Shown here one piece after another: positions 25,923 through 36,600 of a stretch of DNA of 49,481 bases. The notes beneath the pieces were generated by a model. That model made no database searches and was not told where the DNA came from. It saw only the letters and a program-made list of their open reading frames with translations. The position numbers and the translations under genes are program-made. The stretch lies in assembly GCF_002155915.1 (NCBI RefSeq), contig NZ_MUME01000021.1, forward strand, positions 205 to 49,685, read 5' to 3'. How positions within the stretch are numbered: the stretch's first letter is position 1; every line of letters begins with the position of its first letter. Source of the DNA: Streptomyces thermovulgaris (GTDB lineage Bacteria; Actinomycetota; Actinomycetes; Streptomycetales; Streptomycetaceae).

Positions 25923-25952
25923 CCCTTTGTTTCCCTCCGGAACAAACAGGGG
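25923..25952. other. imperfect hairpin upstream of eno
   Basis: CCCTTTGTTTCC-CTCC-GGAACAAACAGGG pairs apart from a bulged base, forming a notably AT-containing stem in this GC-rich DNA. It lies 130-160 bases upstream of eno and could be an operator in the eno promoter region, or part of the rpfA termination zone. Confidence 0.35.
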
Positions 25953-25963
25953 ACGGAAACGGG

Positions 25964-26004
25964 CCCCGCCCCGGCGCGCACGGGGAACGCTCGCCGGGGC
26001 GGGG
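25964..26004 (-). terminator. terminator of rpfA
   Basis: Perfect 13-bp stem CCCCGCCCCGGCG / CGCCGGGGCGGGG with a 15-base loop, 33 bases beyond the rpfA stop. Confidence 0.7.
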
Positions 26005-26036
26005 TCCGCGGGGACGGGGCCGGTCGCCTCAGCCGG

Positions 26037-26768
<732 letters not shown>

Positions 26769-26769
26769 T

Positions 26770-26990
26770 CACCGACGCCTGCGAGGTGAGCTGTCGGGTT
26801 CGGGCCGGTTGGGTTGCCCGGCCGTGCTCCTCGCGCAAGACACGGCTTGCGCCAGGCACGGCTTCACCCCAAGCCGCTCCGTCAGCAGTCCGCAGCGGCA
26901 CTTACCTTGGGTCCCCCGCTCCTGCCCGCGGCGCTTGACGCGACGACCGTTCCCGGGCTGCCGCCGGCAGGATTCGGCGTTCGCGGCAGC
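26770..26990 (-). promoter_or_regulatory. ydaO/yuaA-type c-di-AMP riboswitch
   Basis: Minus-strand leader of rpfA with the conserved ydaO blocks in order: GCCGAATCCTG, GGGGGACCCA, TTGGGGTGAA, CCGGGCAACCC and CCGAACCCGACAGCT followed by ACCTCGCAGGCG. The closing helix pairs bases near 26985 with those near 26775, ending just before the GAGGGG ribosome site. In this class c-di-AMP binding lowers expression of wall hydrolases. Borders are approximate. Confidence 0.9.
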
Positions 26991-27072
26991 CGGGGCTCGC
27001 GGTGGCGAGCGGTCATGACCGTAGACACGCGTTCTGCCGAATTCAAAGACGATCGGGGCCTTTGAGACTCAT

Positions 27073-27113
27073 CCCACACTTTCACCGAAAGAGACATTCG
27101 GCGAAAGTGCGGG
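27073..27113 (-). terminator. terminator of rpfC
   Basis: 17-bp stem CCCACACTTTCACCGAA / TTCGGCGAAAGTGCGGG with two G-T type pairs and a 7-base loop, ~88 bases past the rpfC stop and just before the rpfA promoter and leader region. Confidence 0.65.
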
Positions 27114-27200
27114 CATGAACTCCTGCCCTTTTCAGAGGCTTTCGGCAGGGATGTCCGGGATCTGACCGACGGTGAGGTCGCGCGGGCCGGCACCGGCCGT

Positions 27201-28130
27201 CTACCGGTTCGCGCCGTACGGCACGCCCCAGCCGCCCTGGAGGTCGTAGTGCCCGGCGGTGGACCCGAGGGAGTCGCCGGAGTGGACGGGGTAGGAGTCG
27301 GCCGACTTGGTGCGCACGTCGCTGCCGCCGCGCGCGGCGGAGCCGCCGTCGAGCGCACCGGTGTCGACCAGCGCCGAATCACCCTCGAAGTAGACGGAGT
27401 TGCCCGCATAGCCCCATTCGGGAGCAATGGGGGGAAGGAAGCTGGGAAGTGCGGGAATGACCACCTTCTCCTCGGGCGAGGCCTCGGCCTCGGCCGGCTT
27501 CTTCTCCTGGTCGGACGAGGAGGAGGAAGGGGACGGCTCCGTCGGAGTCGCGCTCGGCGATCCCGTCGGCTCGGGAGTGGCGGAGGGCGAAGCAGAGGAT
27601 TCGGGCGAGCTGGGCGACTCGGGCGAATCGCTCGGCTGGTACGTGGGGGTGGACCGGCCGAGGCCGTCCGACAGGGAGGGAGCGGGCGTTTCGGGCGAGG
27701 CGGAGGATCCGGGCGTACCGCCCTCCGTGCCGGTGCCGTCGTTCTCCGCGGCGGCCCTCTTGGTGAGCCCGGAGAGCGGCCCGCAGGTGGGCCAGGCCTC
27801 GGGGCCCCGGTCGGCGAGCATCTTCTCGGCCACGGCTATCTGCTGGGAGCGGCTGGCCTGGTCGGCGCTCGGGGCGTACTCGAGACCCCCGTACTTCTCC
27901 CAGTCCTCCTGGGTGAACTGCAGCCCGCCGTAGTAGCCGTTGCCGCTGTTGGCGCTCCAGGAGCCGCCGCTCTCGCACTCCGCCACCTTGTCCCACGTGG
28001 TGCCGTCCGCCGCGCTGGCGCCGGAGGCGCCCATCAGCGGGATGGCGATGGCGGACCCGGTCACTCCGGCCGCGACGAGGAAAGCCGGAGCCTGACGGGG
28101 GCGACGATGACGACCATTCCCGGAGAGCAT
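27201..28130 (-). CDS. rpfC: Rpf-domain protein with degenerate C-terminal LysM
   Basis: A 309-residue secreted paralogue of rpfA. Signal peptide (basic RHRRPRQAP, hydrophobic [19 protein letters not shown], cut near ASA), then an Rpf domain ([43 protein letters not shown]) with catalytic Glu and Cys pair. A ~110-residue linker rich in Ser, Pro, Glu and Thr follows. The last ~30 residues ([29 protein letters not shown]) are a shortened LysM that stops before the second half of the fold. Start: ATG at 28130 with AAAGGG; the longer frame to 28229 is rejected. Likely attaches less tightly than RpfA. Confidence 0.88.
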   Translation of the reverse strand: MLSGNGRHRRPRQAPAFLVAAGVTGSAIAIPLMGASGASAADGTTWDKVAECESGGSWSANSGNGYYGGLQFTQEDWEKYGGLEYAPSADQASRSQQIAVAEKMLADRGPEAWPTCGPLSGLTKRAAAENDGTGTEGGTPGSSASPETPAPSLSDGLGRSTPTYQPSDSPESPSSPESSASPSATPEPTGSPSATPTEPSPSSSSSDQEKKPAEAEASPEEKVVIPALPSFLPPIAPEWGYAGNSVYFEGDSALVDTGALDGGSAARGGSDVRTKSADSYPVHSGDSLGSTAGHYDLQGGWGVPYGANR

Positions 28131-28329
28131 GCGAAGCCCTTTCAACCGACAGTATCGATCACGAAGCGGCAGACTTGACCGAGCAGCCGCTGCGTTGATG
28201 GGTGAAGGTAGCGGCTGCCGATCACGCATTACAAGTCAATGCCGCGCAGATCACGCGCAGATCACATAGTTGAGCACGCGTCATCTTCGCGTGCGCCGCG
28301 AGACGGCCGCACGGCCGGGGAGCCCCCGA

Positions 28330-29640
28330 TCATGACTCCTTGTCCGCCTTTGTCCGGACGTGGGGGCGTGGGGTGAACCGCACGGGCAGGGTCCGCAGCC
28401 CTCGCATGATGAGCCCGCCGCGCCAGCGCAAGTCGCCTGGTTCCGCGTCGAGTTGGAGATCGGGAAGGCGGCTGAACAGAGTGGCGAGGGCGGTGCGGCC
28501 CTCCAGGCGGGCGAGCGGGGCGCCGAGGCAGTAGTGGATGCCGTGCCCGTACCCGAGGTGTTGATTGTCACGTCGGCCGAGGTCGAGGACGTCGGGGTCG
28601 GTGAAGCGCTCCGGGTCCCGGTCGGCGGCGGCGAGGACGACGAGGACCGGGTCGCCGGGGGCGATCTCCTGCCCGCCGATGGTGAGCGGCCGGGTGGCAA
28701 AGCGCCAGGTGGCCATCTCCACGGGACCGTCGTAGCGCAGGAGTTCCTCCACCGCCGTCTCCAGCAGGTCCGTCTCCTGCCGGACGAGGGAGGCCTGCAG
28801 CCGGTCGCGCTGCTCGGGGTGGGTGAGCAGGGCGTAGGTGCCGTTGCCGATGAGGTTGACGGTGGTCTCGAAGCCGGCGAAGAGAAGGATGAAGGCCATG
28901 GCGGCGGCCTCCTTCTCGGTGAGGTGCTCGCCGTGGTCGGAGGCGCGGATGAGACCGGAGATGAGGTCCTCGCCGGGGGTGGGCTCGGGCGGCAGCGCCT
29001 GGCGCTTGCGGTGGATGAGGTCGGCGAGATAGCCGCGCATCTTCTGCACCGAGCGGGCCACTCCCCCGCGGGGCCCCTTTCCGTGCCGGATCATCATGCC
29101 CGCCCAGTCGCGGAAGTCGTCCTGGTCCTCGCGCGGGACGCCGAGCATGTCGCAGATGGCGTAGATGGGCAGGGGGAAGGCGAACTCGTGGATGAGGTCG
29201 GCGGTGCCGCGGCCGGCGAAGGCGTCGATGAGGCCGTCGGCCAGCTCCTGCACCCGGGGGGCGAACTCGGCGACACGGCGCGGGGTGAACGCCTTGCTCA
29301 CCAGCCGGCGCAGACGGGTGTGGTCCGGCGGGTCGATGTTGAGCAGGTGCGTCATCAGCTCGGCCTTGCGCTCGCCGGGGATGCCGGTCTTGCCCTTGGC
29401 GTGGGCGGGCTCGTCGTGATGCGCCGGATTCTTGGAGAGACGGTTGTCGGCGAGGGCCTGCCGGGCGTCGGCGTACCGTGTGACCAGCCAGGCCTCGACC
29501 CCGCTGGGCAGCCGCGTCCAGCGCACGGGCGCGTGCTCGCGCAGCCAGGCGTAGGCGGGGTAGGGGTCGCTGGCGAACTCCCAGGTGAAGAGCTCGGGGG
29601 CTTCGGGGGTGGTGCTGGAGGGTCGAGGCTGGTCGGTCAC
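28330..29640 (-). CDS. cytochrome P450
   Basis: A 436-residue soluble bacterial P450 (CYP107-like by eye). Visible: I-helix oxygen motif LLFAGFETTVN (usual AGHETT with Phe for His), K-helix ETAVEELLR (ExxR), and heme loop HLGYGHGIHYCLGAPLARLE with the ligand Cys and Tyr in place of the common Phe. It would hydroxylate or epoxidise an unknown substrate with external ferredoxin. Start: GTG at 29640 (VTDQPRPS), although a GTG at 29670 with GAAGG at 3-4 bases is a fair alternative. No redox partner gene adjoins. Confidence 0.9.
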   Translation of the reverse strand: MTDQPRPSSTTPEAPELFTWEFASDPYPAYAWLREHAPVRWTRLPSGVEAWLVTRYADARQALADNRLSKNPAHHDEPAHAKGKTGIPGERKAELMTHLLNIDPPDHTRLRRLVSKAFTPRRVAEFAPRVQELADGLIDAFAGRGTADLIHEFAFPLPIYAICDMLGVPREDQDDFRDWAGMMIRHGKGPRGGVARSVQKMRGYLADLIHRKRQALPPEPTPGEDLISGLIRASDHGEHLTEKEAAAMAFILLFAGFETTVNLIGNGTYALLTHPEQRDRLQASLVRQETDLLETAVEELLRYDGPVEMATWRFATRPLTIGGQEIAPGDPVLVVLAAADRDPERFTDPDVLDLGRRDNQHLGYGHGIHYCLGAPLARLEGRTALATLFSRLPDLQLDAEPGDLRWRGGLIMRGLRTLPVRFTPRPHVRTKADKES

Positions 29641-29706
29641 CCTTCGACGGTATCCGGCCCCTGCGGACACCCGCCTTCGAGGGGACCGGACCGAGAGCGC
29701 CGCGGG

Positions 29707-29955
29707 TCACCGCCCCTTGTGACTGTCCGCGGGCCCGCCCGGCCGTGTCCGACGGGCGCGACGCCGCTTTCGCAGGGTCCACATCCCCTTGGCCATCAGC
29801 GCACTGAGAACAGAGGCGTGGACGCCCACCGCGAAACAGGGGACGGCGAACCACCAGTCTCCTGCCCGTGCGGCCAGAACTCCGTTCACCAGACCGATGG
29901 GCCCGATGCCGAACTGAGCCATGCCCCAGCGGTGCAGCATGTAGCCGGCCGGCAC
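29707..29955 (-). CDS. small membrane protein, unknown
   Basis: 82 residues with two or three hydrophobic segments (GIGPIGLVNGVLAA, WWFAVPCFAVGVHASVLSAL) and a strongly basic tail (RKRRRARRTR). Start is uncertain: GTG at 29955 or ATG at 29940; neither has a clear ribosome site, and an in-frame stop lies just upstream. It is on the same strand as the Rhs gene, two genes downstream. Not recognised. Confidence 0.5.
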   Translation of the reverse strand: MPAGYMLHRWGMAQFGIGPIGLVNGVLAARAGDWWFAVPCFAVGVHASVLSALMAKGMWTLRKRRRARRTRPGGPADSHKGR

Positions 29956-30168
29956 CCGGTCGCCATTCGGCAGAAACGGCAGTCATCTGCAGGTGACACG
30001 CACAGAAAGGCTTTCCCTGTCCCGCCGTTCCTCGGAATCCCCGGTCACCTCCACCCCCTGAACGAACGCCGCGCCCCGCCGGGAAACCGCTCCGCGCGCC
30101 TGCGCCGCCCGCGCAGCTCCAGAAGCCCCTTGTCCATGATCACGCCGTCCCGGGGAATCCGGCCGTGC

Positions 30169-30555
30169 TCAGCCACCGAACAGGGAGAAGGACAGAAGGC
30201 CCCAGGTCACGATGCCGATCAGCAGGACCCACACGACCCAGGACGGGGGCTCGTACTCCTTGGAGTCGATCTTCTCGCCGGCCGCCTTCCTCCGGTTGAG
30301 CTCCTTGCGCCGCCCCCACGGGAAGAGAAGCATCAGGCTGAGCAGGGCCATGCCGCCGCCGAGGCTGAACAGGATCATGTCGAGCGACTCGCCCTTGAAC
30401 AGCCCGATGCCGATGCCGCCGGCGAGCGGGACGAGTATCCACAACAAGGGTTTCCGCTGCCGCCAGTTGACGGTGACCGCGCAGTAGACGAGCGCGAAGA
30501 CGGCCATGCCGACGACGAAGGCCACAAGGGCGACCGCGCTGGACGCGTGAGACAT
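30169..30555 (-). CDS. four-helix membrane protein, candidate Rhs immunity
   Basis: A 128-residue membrane protein with four hydrophobic segments (SAVALVAFVVGMAVFALVY, LLWILVPLAGGIGIGLF, ILFSLGGGMALLSLMLLF, WVVWVLLIGIVTWGLLSF) and a charged loop (GRRKELNRRKAAGEK). No family recognised. Start: ATG at 30555 after GAGGA. It is the first gene downstream of the Rhs gene on the same strand, the usual position of an immunity gene in polymorphic toxin loci, and a membrane location would fit a membrane-targeting toxin tip. Two hairpins separate them, so it may have its own promoter. Assignment as immunity is inference. Confidence 0.6.
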   Translation of the reverse strand: MSHASSAVALVAFVVGMAVFALVYCAVTVNWRQRKPLLWILVPLAGGIGIGLFKGESLDMILFSLGGGMALLSLMLLFPWGRRKELNRRKAAGEKIDSKEYEPPSWVVWVLLIGIVTWGLLSFSLFGG

Positions 30556-30604
30556 CGTGCGAGTCCTCGACTGTGTGATGCGATGGGTGAACCGAATGCG
30601 GAAA

Positions 30605-30664
30605 GGGGCCGCGGCCCCTCCCAGGATGCATGGGCGGGGTGCCCGGAGTTCTCCGGGCACCCCG
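30605..30664 (-). terminator. tandem hairpins after the Rhs gene
   Basis: First hairpin: CGGGGTGCCCGGAG / CTCCGGGCACCCCG (30635-30664), 14-bp stem. Second: GGGGCCGCGGCCCC (30605-30618), followed by TTT on the minus strand. Both lie between the Rhs stop and the membrane protein start. Confidence 0.6.
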
Positions 30665-30699
30665 CCTCGGCGGCTTCGCCGACGCTGATCAGCAGGTGA

Positions 30700-33600
30700 T
30701 CACTTGGAGACTTCCTGCCCCAGGCCGATCCAGCCGCCCACATTGGCAGCCGCGGTCTTCAGAGCGATGGAACCGCGTCCGATTCCCCGCTCCACCGCGT
30801 TCGTCCCATTGCGGACGAGCCAGACACCGACCCAGTTCGAGCCGTCGCCGACCGCCGCGCGGAATCCCCGCGCCACGGCTCCGCTGCCCCTGATCAGGTT
30901 GGCCGCGGAACCGGCGCCGGTCAGCATGATGGCCATCGTGGTGCCGGCGAGCTGGGTGCCCGCCTTGTCGTACTGGCCGTTGAGGGCGTAGACCCCGGCG
31001 GACGCGAGGCCCGTGCCGGCGGAGACGGCGGCGAGACCGGCGGCGATTCCCTGGCCACCGGGGATCATCGCCGCAACGCCCGCGAGCGTTCCGGTGACGG
31101 TGCTGACGTGCCCCAGGATCTCCGCGAACCGCTCACTGGTGGCCGCCTTCCAGGCTTTCTTGGCACCGTCCGCTATGGTCCTCCCCACCTTCTTGGCGAC
31201 CGAGACGGCCTTCTTGGCCACGGTTTTCACCTTGGCCTTGACCTTGGCATAGGTGCGCTTGACGGCCTTGTAGGTCTTCTTGGCGAATTTCTTCACCGCC
31301 CGTACGGCCCGCTTGACGACCTTCTTGACCGCCCGCGCCACCTTCTTGACGGCCTTTTTGACCTTCTTGACGGCCCTCTTGACGACCTTCTTGACCTTCT
31401 TGACGACCTTCTTGACCTTCTTGACGGCCTTCTTGACGACCTTCTTGACCGTCTTGACGACCTTCTTGACGGTCTTCTTGATGGCGTTCTTGATCTTGCC
31501 GAAGAAGAGGCCGTCCGGGTCGGAGAAGGTGACCGGGTTGTTGTTGGCGTAGGCGTAGGGGTTGATCCGCTGGGCCTCGGTGTAGTCGACCAGCGGGTCC
31601 ACACTGATGAACCGCCCCAGCGCCGGGTCGTAGGCACGTGCGCCCAGCTGGGTCAGGCCCGTGCCGTCCATGATGCCGCCGACGAAGCCCCGGTCCACCG
31701 GCCAGGGGCTGGAGTGCGCTCCCCGCTCGACACCGAACGGGTCGAGCCAGCGGTGGACGACCTCCTGGGTCGTCGCGTCGATCGCCGTCGTGCCCGTGCC
31801 GTGGTGGTCGCCGAAGAGGAACTCCAGGTCGTCGCCCGTACGTACCGCGACGGTCTCCCCGTCGAATTCGTAGTAGCGGACTCCCGTCTTCTTGCCGTTC
31901 GGCTGGAGCAGCAGCTCGTTGCCGCCGGGCAGGTAGAGCGTGGTGCCCTCGCCGTCCTTGCGCAGCAGGCGCTCGCCGTTGGTGTCGTAGATGTACTCGG
32001 TGGTGGCCTTGCCCGGCTCCTCCACCTTGGCGAGCTGGTTCTCCGCGTCCCAGACCAGGGTCTGGTCGCGGCTGCCCGTCTTGCGCGTGACGGTGTTGCC
32101 CGTCTCGTCGTAGGTGAAGGTGTCGGTCTCCGTCTTCCCGTCCCTGGTCGTCTCGACCGAGGTCAGGGCGTTCGGGCCGCCCTTGCCCTCACCCTGCCCG
32201 CCGTAGGCGTAGGTGCGCACGGTGTCCTTGGCGGGGTCGCCGTTCGTGTCGTGGTGGACCTCCTTGATGCGGTTGCCCAGGGCGTCGTAGGTGTACGACA
32301 TCCAGTAGGGCCGCGGACCGCCGACGGTCGACCGGGACGGGCCCTCCGCGCAGTCGTCGGTCGCGGTCCACGCCTCGGTCAGACGCTGCAGCGCGTCGGT
32401 GACGAAGCACTGCGTGTCGGTCTGCTGCTCCTCGCCCTGACCGGTGGTCGTCTTGATGCGCTTGACGTTGCCGGCCAGGTCGTAGGTGTAGTGCGTGTCG
32501 TCGACCCGCTGGGGCGCCATCGTCCGGTCGGTGGTGACCCGCAGCAGCTCACCGGTGTGCTCGTCGTAGGACCAGCTGCGGTAGATGCGGCGGAGCTGGT
32601 CGTTGTACTCGGTGCGCAACGGCCGCCCGAAGGGGTCGTACGTGGTCGAGTTGACCAGGATCCGGCCGCCCGCGGTCAGGCCCTGGGCCTGGTCGTCCGC
32701 GTCGTAGCGGGTGACCACGCGCTCCGCGGGCAGGTCGCCGAGGGCGGGCTGCTCGATCCCGGTCAGCAGCCCCGTCTTGTCGTTGTAGTCGAACTCCCAG
32801 GTGTACGTGCCGGCCAGGGCACCCTCCGCGGAGGGGATGGTGACCTGTACGCCGGTGGGCTGGTAGTCGTCCGTGTAGCCGGTGATCCTGTGCGTGTAGG
32901 CCTGCCCGTTCACATACCGGCGGGCCTCGGTGATCTCACCCTTGGCGACCGTGTCGTACACCCACTCGGACCGGAGCTCGGACCCCTCCTTCACGGCGGT
33001 CGTGCGGCCCAGCGCGTCGTAGACCGTCGTCAGGGTCACGCCCCGGGCGTTGGTGGCGGACACCTTGCGGTCCATGACGTCGTACGTGTAGGTGGTACGG
33101 CCCTGGTCCGGGTCGTCGGAGCGGATCTCCCGGCCGCGCGCGTCGTAGGCGAAGGTCCGCACGGTGCCGGCCGGGTCGGTGACGCGCTCCAGCAGGCCCC
33201 GGGCGTTGTACGCGTACTTCGTCGACTGCGAGGCGGTCCGGGCCTCGTTGGTGTACTCGATCTCCTCGATCGGACGGTTCAGCGCGTCGGTGACCGTGGT
33301 CCGCGCCGTGCCGCCCTTCGGCGGGATGACGGTGGTGTGGTTGCCGTCGTACACCGTGGTGACCCGGCGGGTCTCGGTGCCGTACTTCAGGGCGATCGTC
33401 TTGGTCTGGCGGCCCGCCCCGTCGTACTCGATCCGGACGGCTGCCGGCGCCTTGGTGTCGTCGCCCGCCACGAGGGTGGGCTCCGGGTCACCGGTGGCGT
33501 AGTAGTGGTCGTAGATCTTCCACTCCAGACCGCGCGAGTCGTAGAGCGTCTCGGTGAGCACCCGGCCGGACTTGCCGAGCGCGGGCATCTGGACCTGGCG

Positions 33601-36600
33601 CTCGCGCAGCAGACCGTCGTAGAGCGTGTAGCTGGTCTCCGTCGAGCCGTCGCCGCGCAGCTCCCGCGTGGTGATCGCGGGCGCCTCGGTACGGGAGATG
33701 CGGTACTCGTACGCGGCGCTCGGGGAGTCGGGGTACCGGCTCTTGCTGCGGCCCGGCTCCCACACCTTGGTCACCCGGCCGAGAGCGTCGTAGGCGATGT
33801 CCGTGCGCTTGCCGTTGGCGTCGATCTCGGCGACCGGCACACCGCGCTCGGCGTCGAGCTCGGTGGTGAGCGTGTGCCCGAGCGGGTTGGTGACGACCAT
33901 CCTGGTCGGCATCCCGGTGGCCGGGGTGTACTCGGTGGTCATGGCGCGGTTCTGCGCGTCGGTCACCTTCACCGGCCGCCCGTAGGCGTCGTACGACGTG
34001 GTGGCGACGGTGATGAACCCCGTGCCCTTGTCGTCGTTCTCGTCCTGACGCGTCGCGTTGCCCCGGGTGGGCGCCGCGCCCAGCGTGGTGGAGCCGTCGT
34101 AGTACGTGCGCTCCTCGGAGATCAGCTCACCGGGGTCCGCGCAGGTACCGGCCGTGGTCTTCTCCGACGCCTCCAGCTCCAGGATGTTGGCCCCGGTGTT
34201 GCGGGCGTACGTCATCGTGGTGCACGTCTCGTCGCCGGTCTTGGCGGTGTCGCCGTGATCGGTCTCCGAGGCGAGCATGCCGTACTCGTCGAAGGTCCGC
34301 TCCGACTTGGTCCGCTGCCAGCCTCCGCCCTTGAGCGGGCTGCGGGTGGTCTCCACCGCCACGTCGGTCATGTACGCGGTGAGCGCGGACAGGCCGGGGC
34401 GGGCGCGGCTGGCCGTGGGGCCCTTGCGCCAGGGGGTGGTGGTCTCCTCGCTGATGAGCTCGCCGTCGTCGTACTCGGCCTCGGCGCGCTCCATGCCGGC
34501 GAAGGCCGGGTGGTCGTCGACCTCGTTGCCCTCGAAGTCGGCGACCTTCGCGCCCTCGATGCCGCGGAAGTAGCGGGTGCGCGTGTCCAGCTTGGGACCG
34601 TCGGTGCCGTTGCCGACCTGGGTGCGGACCTCGCCGTAGCCGCGGAAGTCGCTGTAGGTGCGGTGCTCGGGCTTGGTGAGCTCGTCCTCGCTCTTGGCCC
34701 AGGCCGCGCCGCCCACATAGGTGTAGTCGGTCTGCTGGGCCGGGGAGCCGCCGACGAGGTCGTCCTCCAGGACGCGGGTGACGACGTACTTGTGGAACCA
34801 GTCCTTGACCGGCTTGTAGTCGGCGGCCGGGGAGTCGGCCGACGACCAGTACACCGGGTAGCAGCGCTTGGTGTTGGTGGCCTCCGCCGGCAGGTTGCCC
34901 GGGGTGCACTCGGGCTCCGAGTAGGTGACGTTGATGGCGGAGCCGGTCTCGGTGTTCACCTGGCGGACGCGGTAGCGCACGATCGGCGGGATGCCGTCAC
35001 CGGTGGTGTCCACGCGGTTGGCGAGCTGCTGGCCGAGGAAGGTGACCTCGGGCAGCTTCTGCGAGGAGCCGGCCGTGTGACCGGCACGCGTGATCCCCGC
35101 CAGCCACAGCGTGGGAGTGGAGCCGTCGCCCGGGTCGGGAAGCTCGTGACGCAGCTCCCAGCTGTCCACCGGCGCGTAGGTGCCGCCGGCCAGCACCTTG
35201 GTGGTGATCTTCGTCAGCCGCTTGGTGGTCCAGAACGTCGGGGCGATCTTCCCCTTGCAGTCCTCGCCCTCGCGGCAGTACTGGTCCACCGGCACGTCGG
35301 GCCAGCGCTTGGCGTTGGCCGCGGTCATCTTCGACGGCGCGCAGTCGAAGGAGTCGTCCGGCAGGCAGCGCTCGGCGACGGTGAACTCCACCTTCGCCAT
35401 CGCCGCGTCGGTGTCGTAGACGTTGTCGGCGCGCAGACCGTACTCGATGCGCAGCGGGTGACCGCCGCGCTCGTACGCGGTCACGGTGCCCAGGCCGGTG
35501 GCGGCATTGGCGTTGCGCGCGTAGCGGTTGGTCTCGGACGCGTAGTAGTAGGCGGTGGCGTTGCCGTTGGGGTCGACGACGTAGTCGAGGTTCCAGCGCC
35601 AGGCCTGCTTGCACCAGGAGTCCGCGAAGGCGGTCTTGTGGCAGGGCTCGCCGGACTGGTTGCCGTAGACCGGCACGGTCCAGGTGGAGTCGGTCTCCGG
35701 CTTGCCGGACGTCCAGCCGGGCAGCCGGTTGTAGCCGAAGTAGTACTGGGTGCCGTCGGTGGTGGTGATCCGCCAGTACTCGCCGTCGTTGTCACCGTTG
35801 CCCCGGGCGGTGTCCTTCAGCCGCTCGATCCGGGTGCCGTCGTCGTCCTTGAGCTTCCAGGTGCCGGTGGCGTCGTCCCTGACCAGCTCGTGGGACTGGC
35901 CCTCGAGGGACATCGTGGCGTTGTCGCTGTGCCAGCACAGTTCGCCGTTGTTGGCGGTGTTGTTGCCGCCGGTCTTGTCGTCGTTGCAGGAGATGTAACG
36001 GCGCTCGATGTAGTTCTCGGTCAGCGACCAGCCGTCGCCCACCCAGTTGGCCTGGTTGTTGGTGGCGGCGGTACGGCCGTCCAGGGACTGGGAGTTGTAG
36101 GAGAGGGACAGCTCCGGCTCGAGCCCGCCGGGCGTCTCGGGGGTCTGGATCCCGTAGGCCCAGGTGAAGCCGCCGGACGAGGTGCCGGCCGTCCAGCGGC
36201 CCGAGGGACTGAGGGGGGTGGCCTTGTAGTCGCCGCCGGCGCCGGACGGAGCGGCCGTCGCGGCGAGCAGGGTGACGCCCTCGGCGGCGGAGGCGAGCAT
36301 GGTCTTCGGGCCGTTCCCCGCCGCGTCGCCGGACGGTTCGGCTGTGGCGTCCACGGGGACGTCGGCGGTCAGGGTCCGGCTGTCCGTGTCGTTGTCGGTG
36401 GCCAGCGGCTCGGTCCGGGCGCACTTGGGGTCGTCCGGTTTCTCCAGCGCGCAGGCCGGCAGCCGGACGAAGGAGAGCCGGGAGGCCCAGCCGGCGCCGT
36501 AGGCGTGCTCGAAGCCGGAGTAGTCGAGGGTGACGCGGACCCGGCCGTCCTCGCCGCCTCCGGTGCCGCGCACCGCGAGGACGACGCCCTCGACGCCGAG

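Noticed and set aside
30051..30140. A 30-codon basic peptide ORF after the four-helix membrane protein (MDKGLLELRGRRRR...)
   Set aside because: No clear ribosome site and arginine-rich composition expected by chance in GC-rich DNA.
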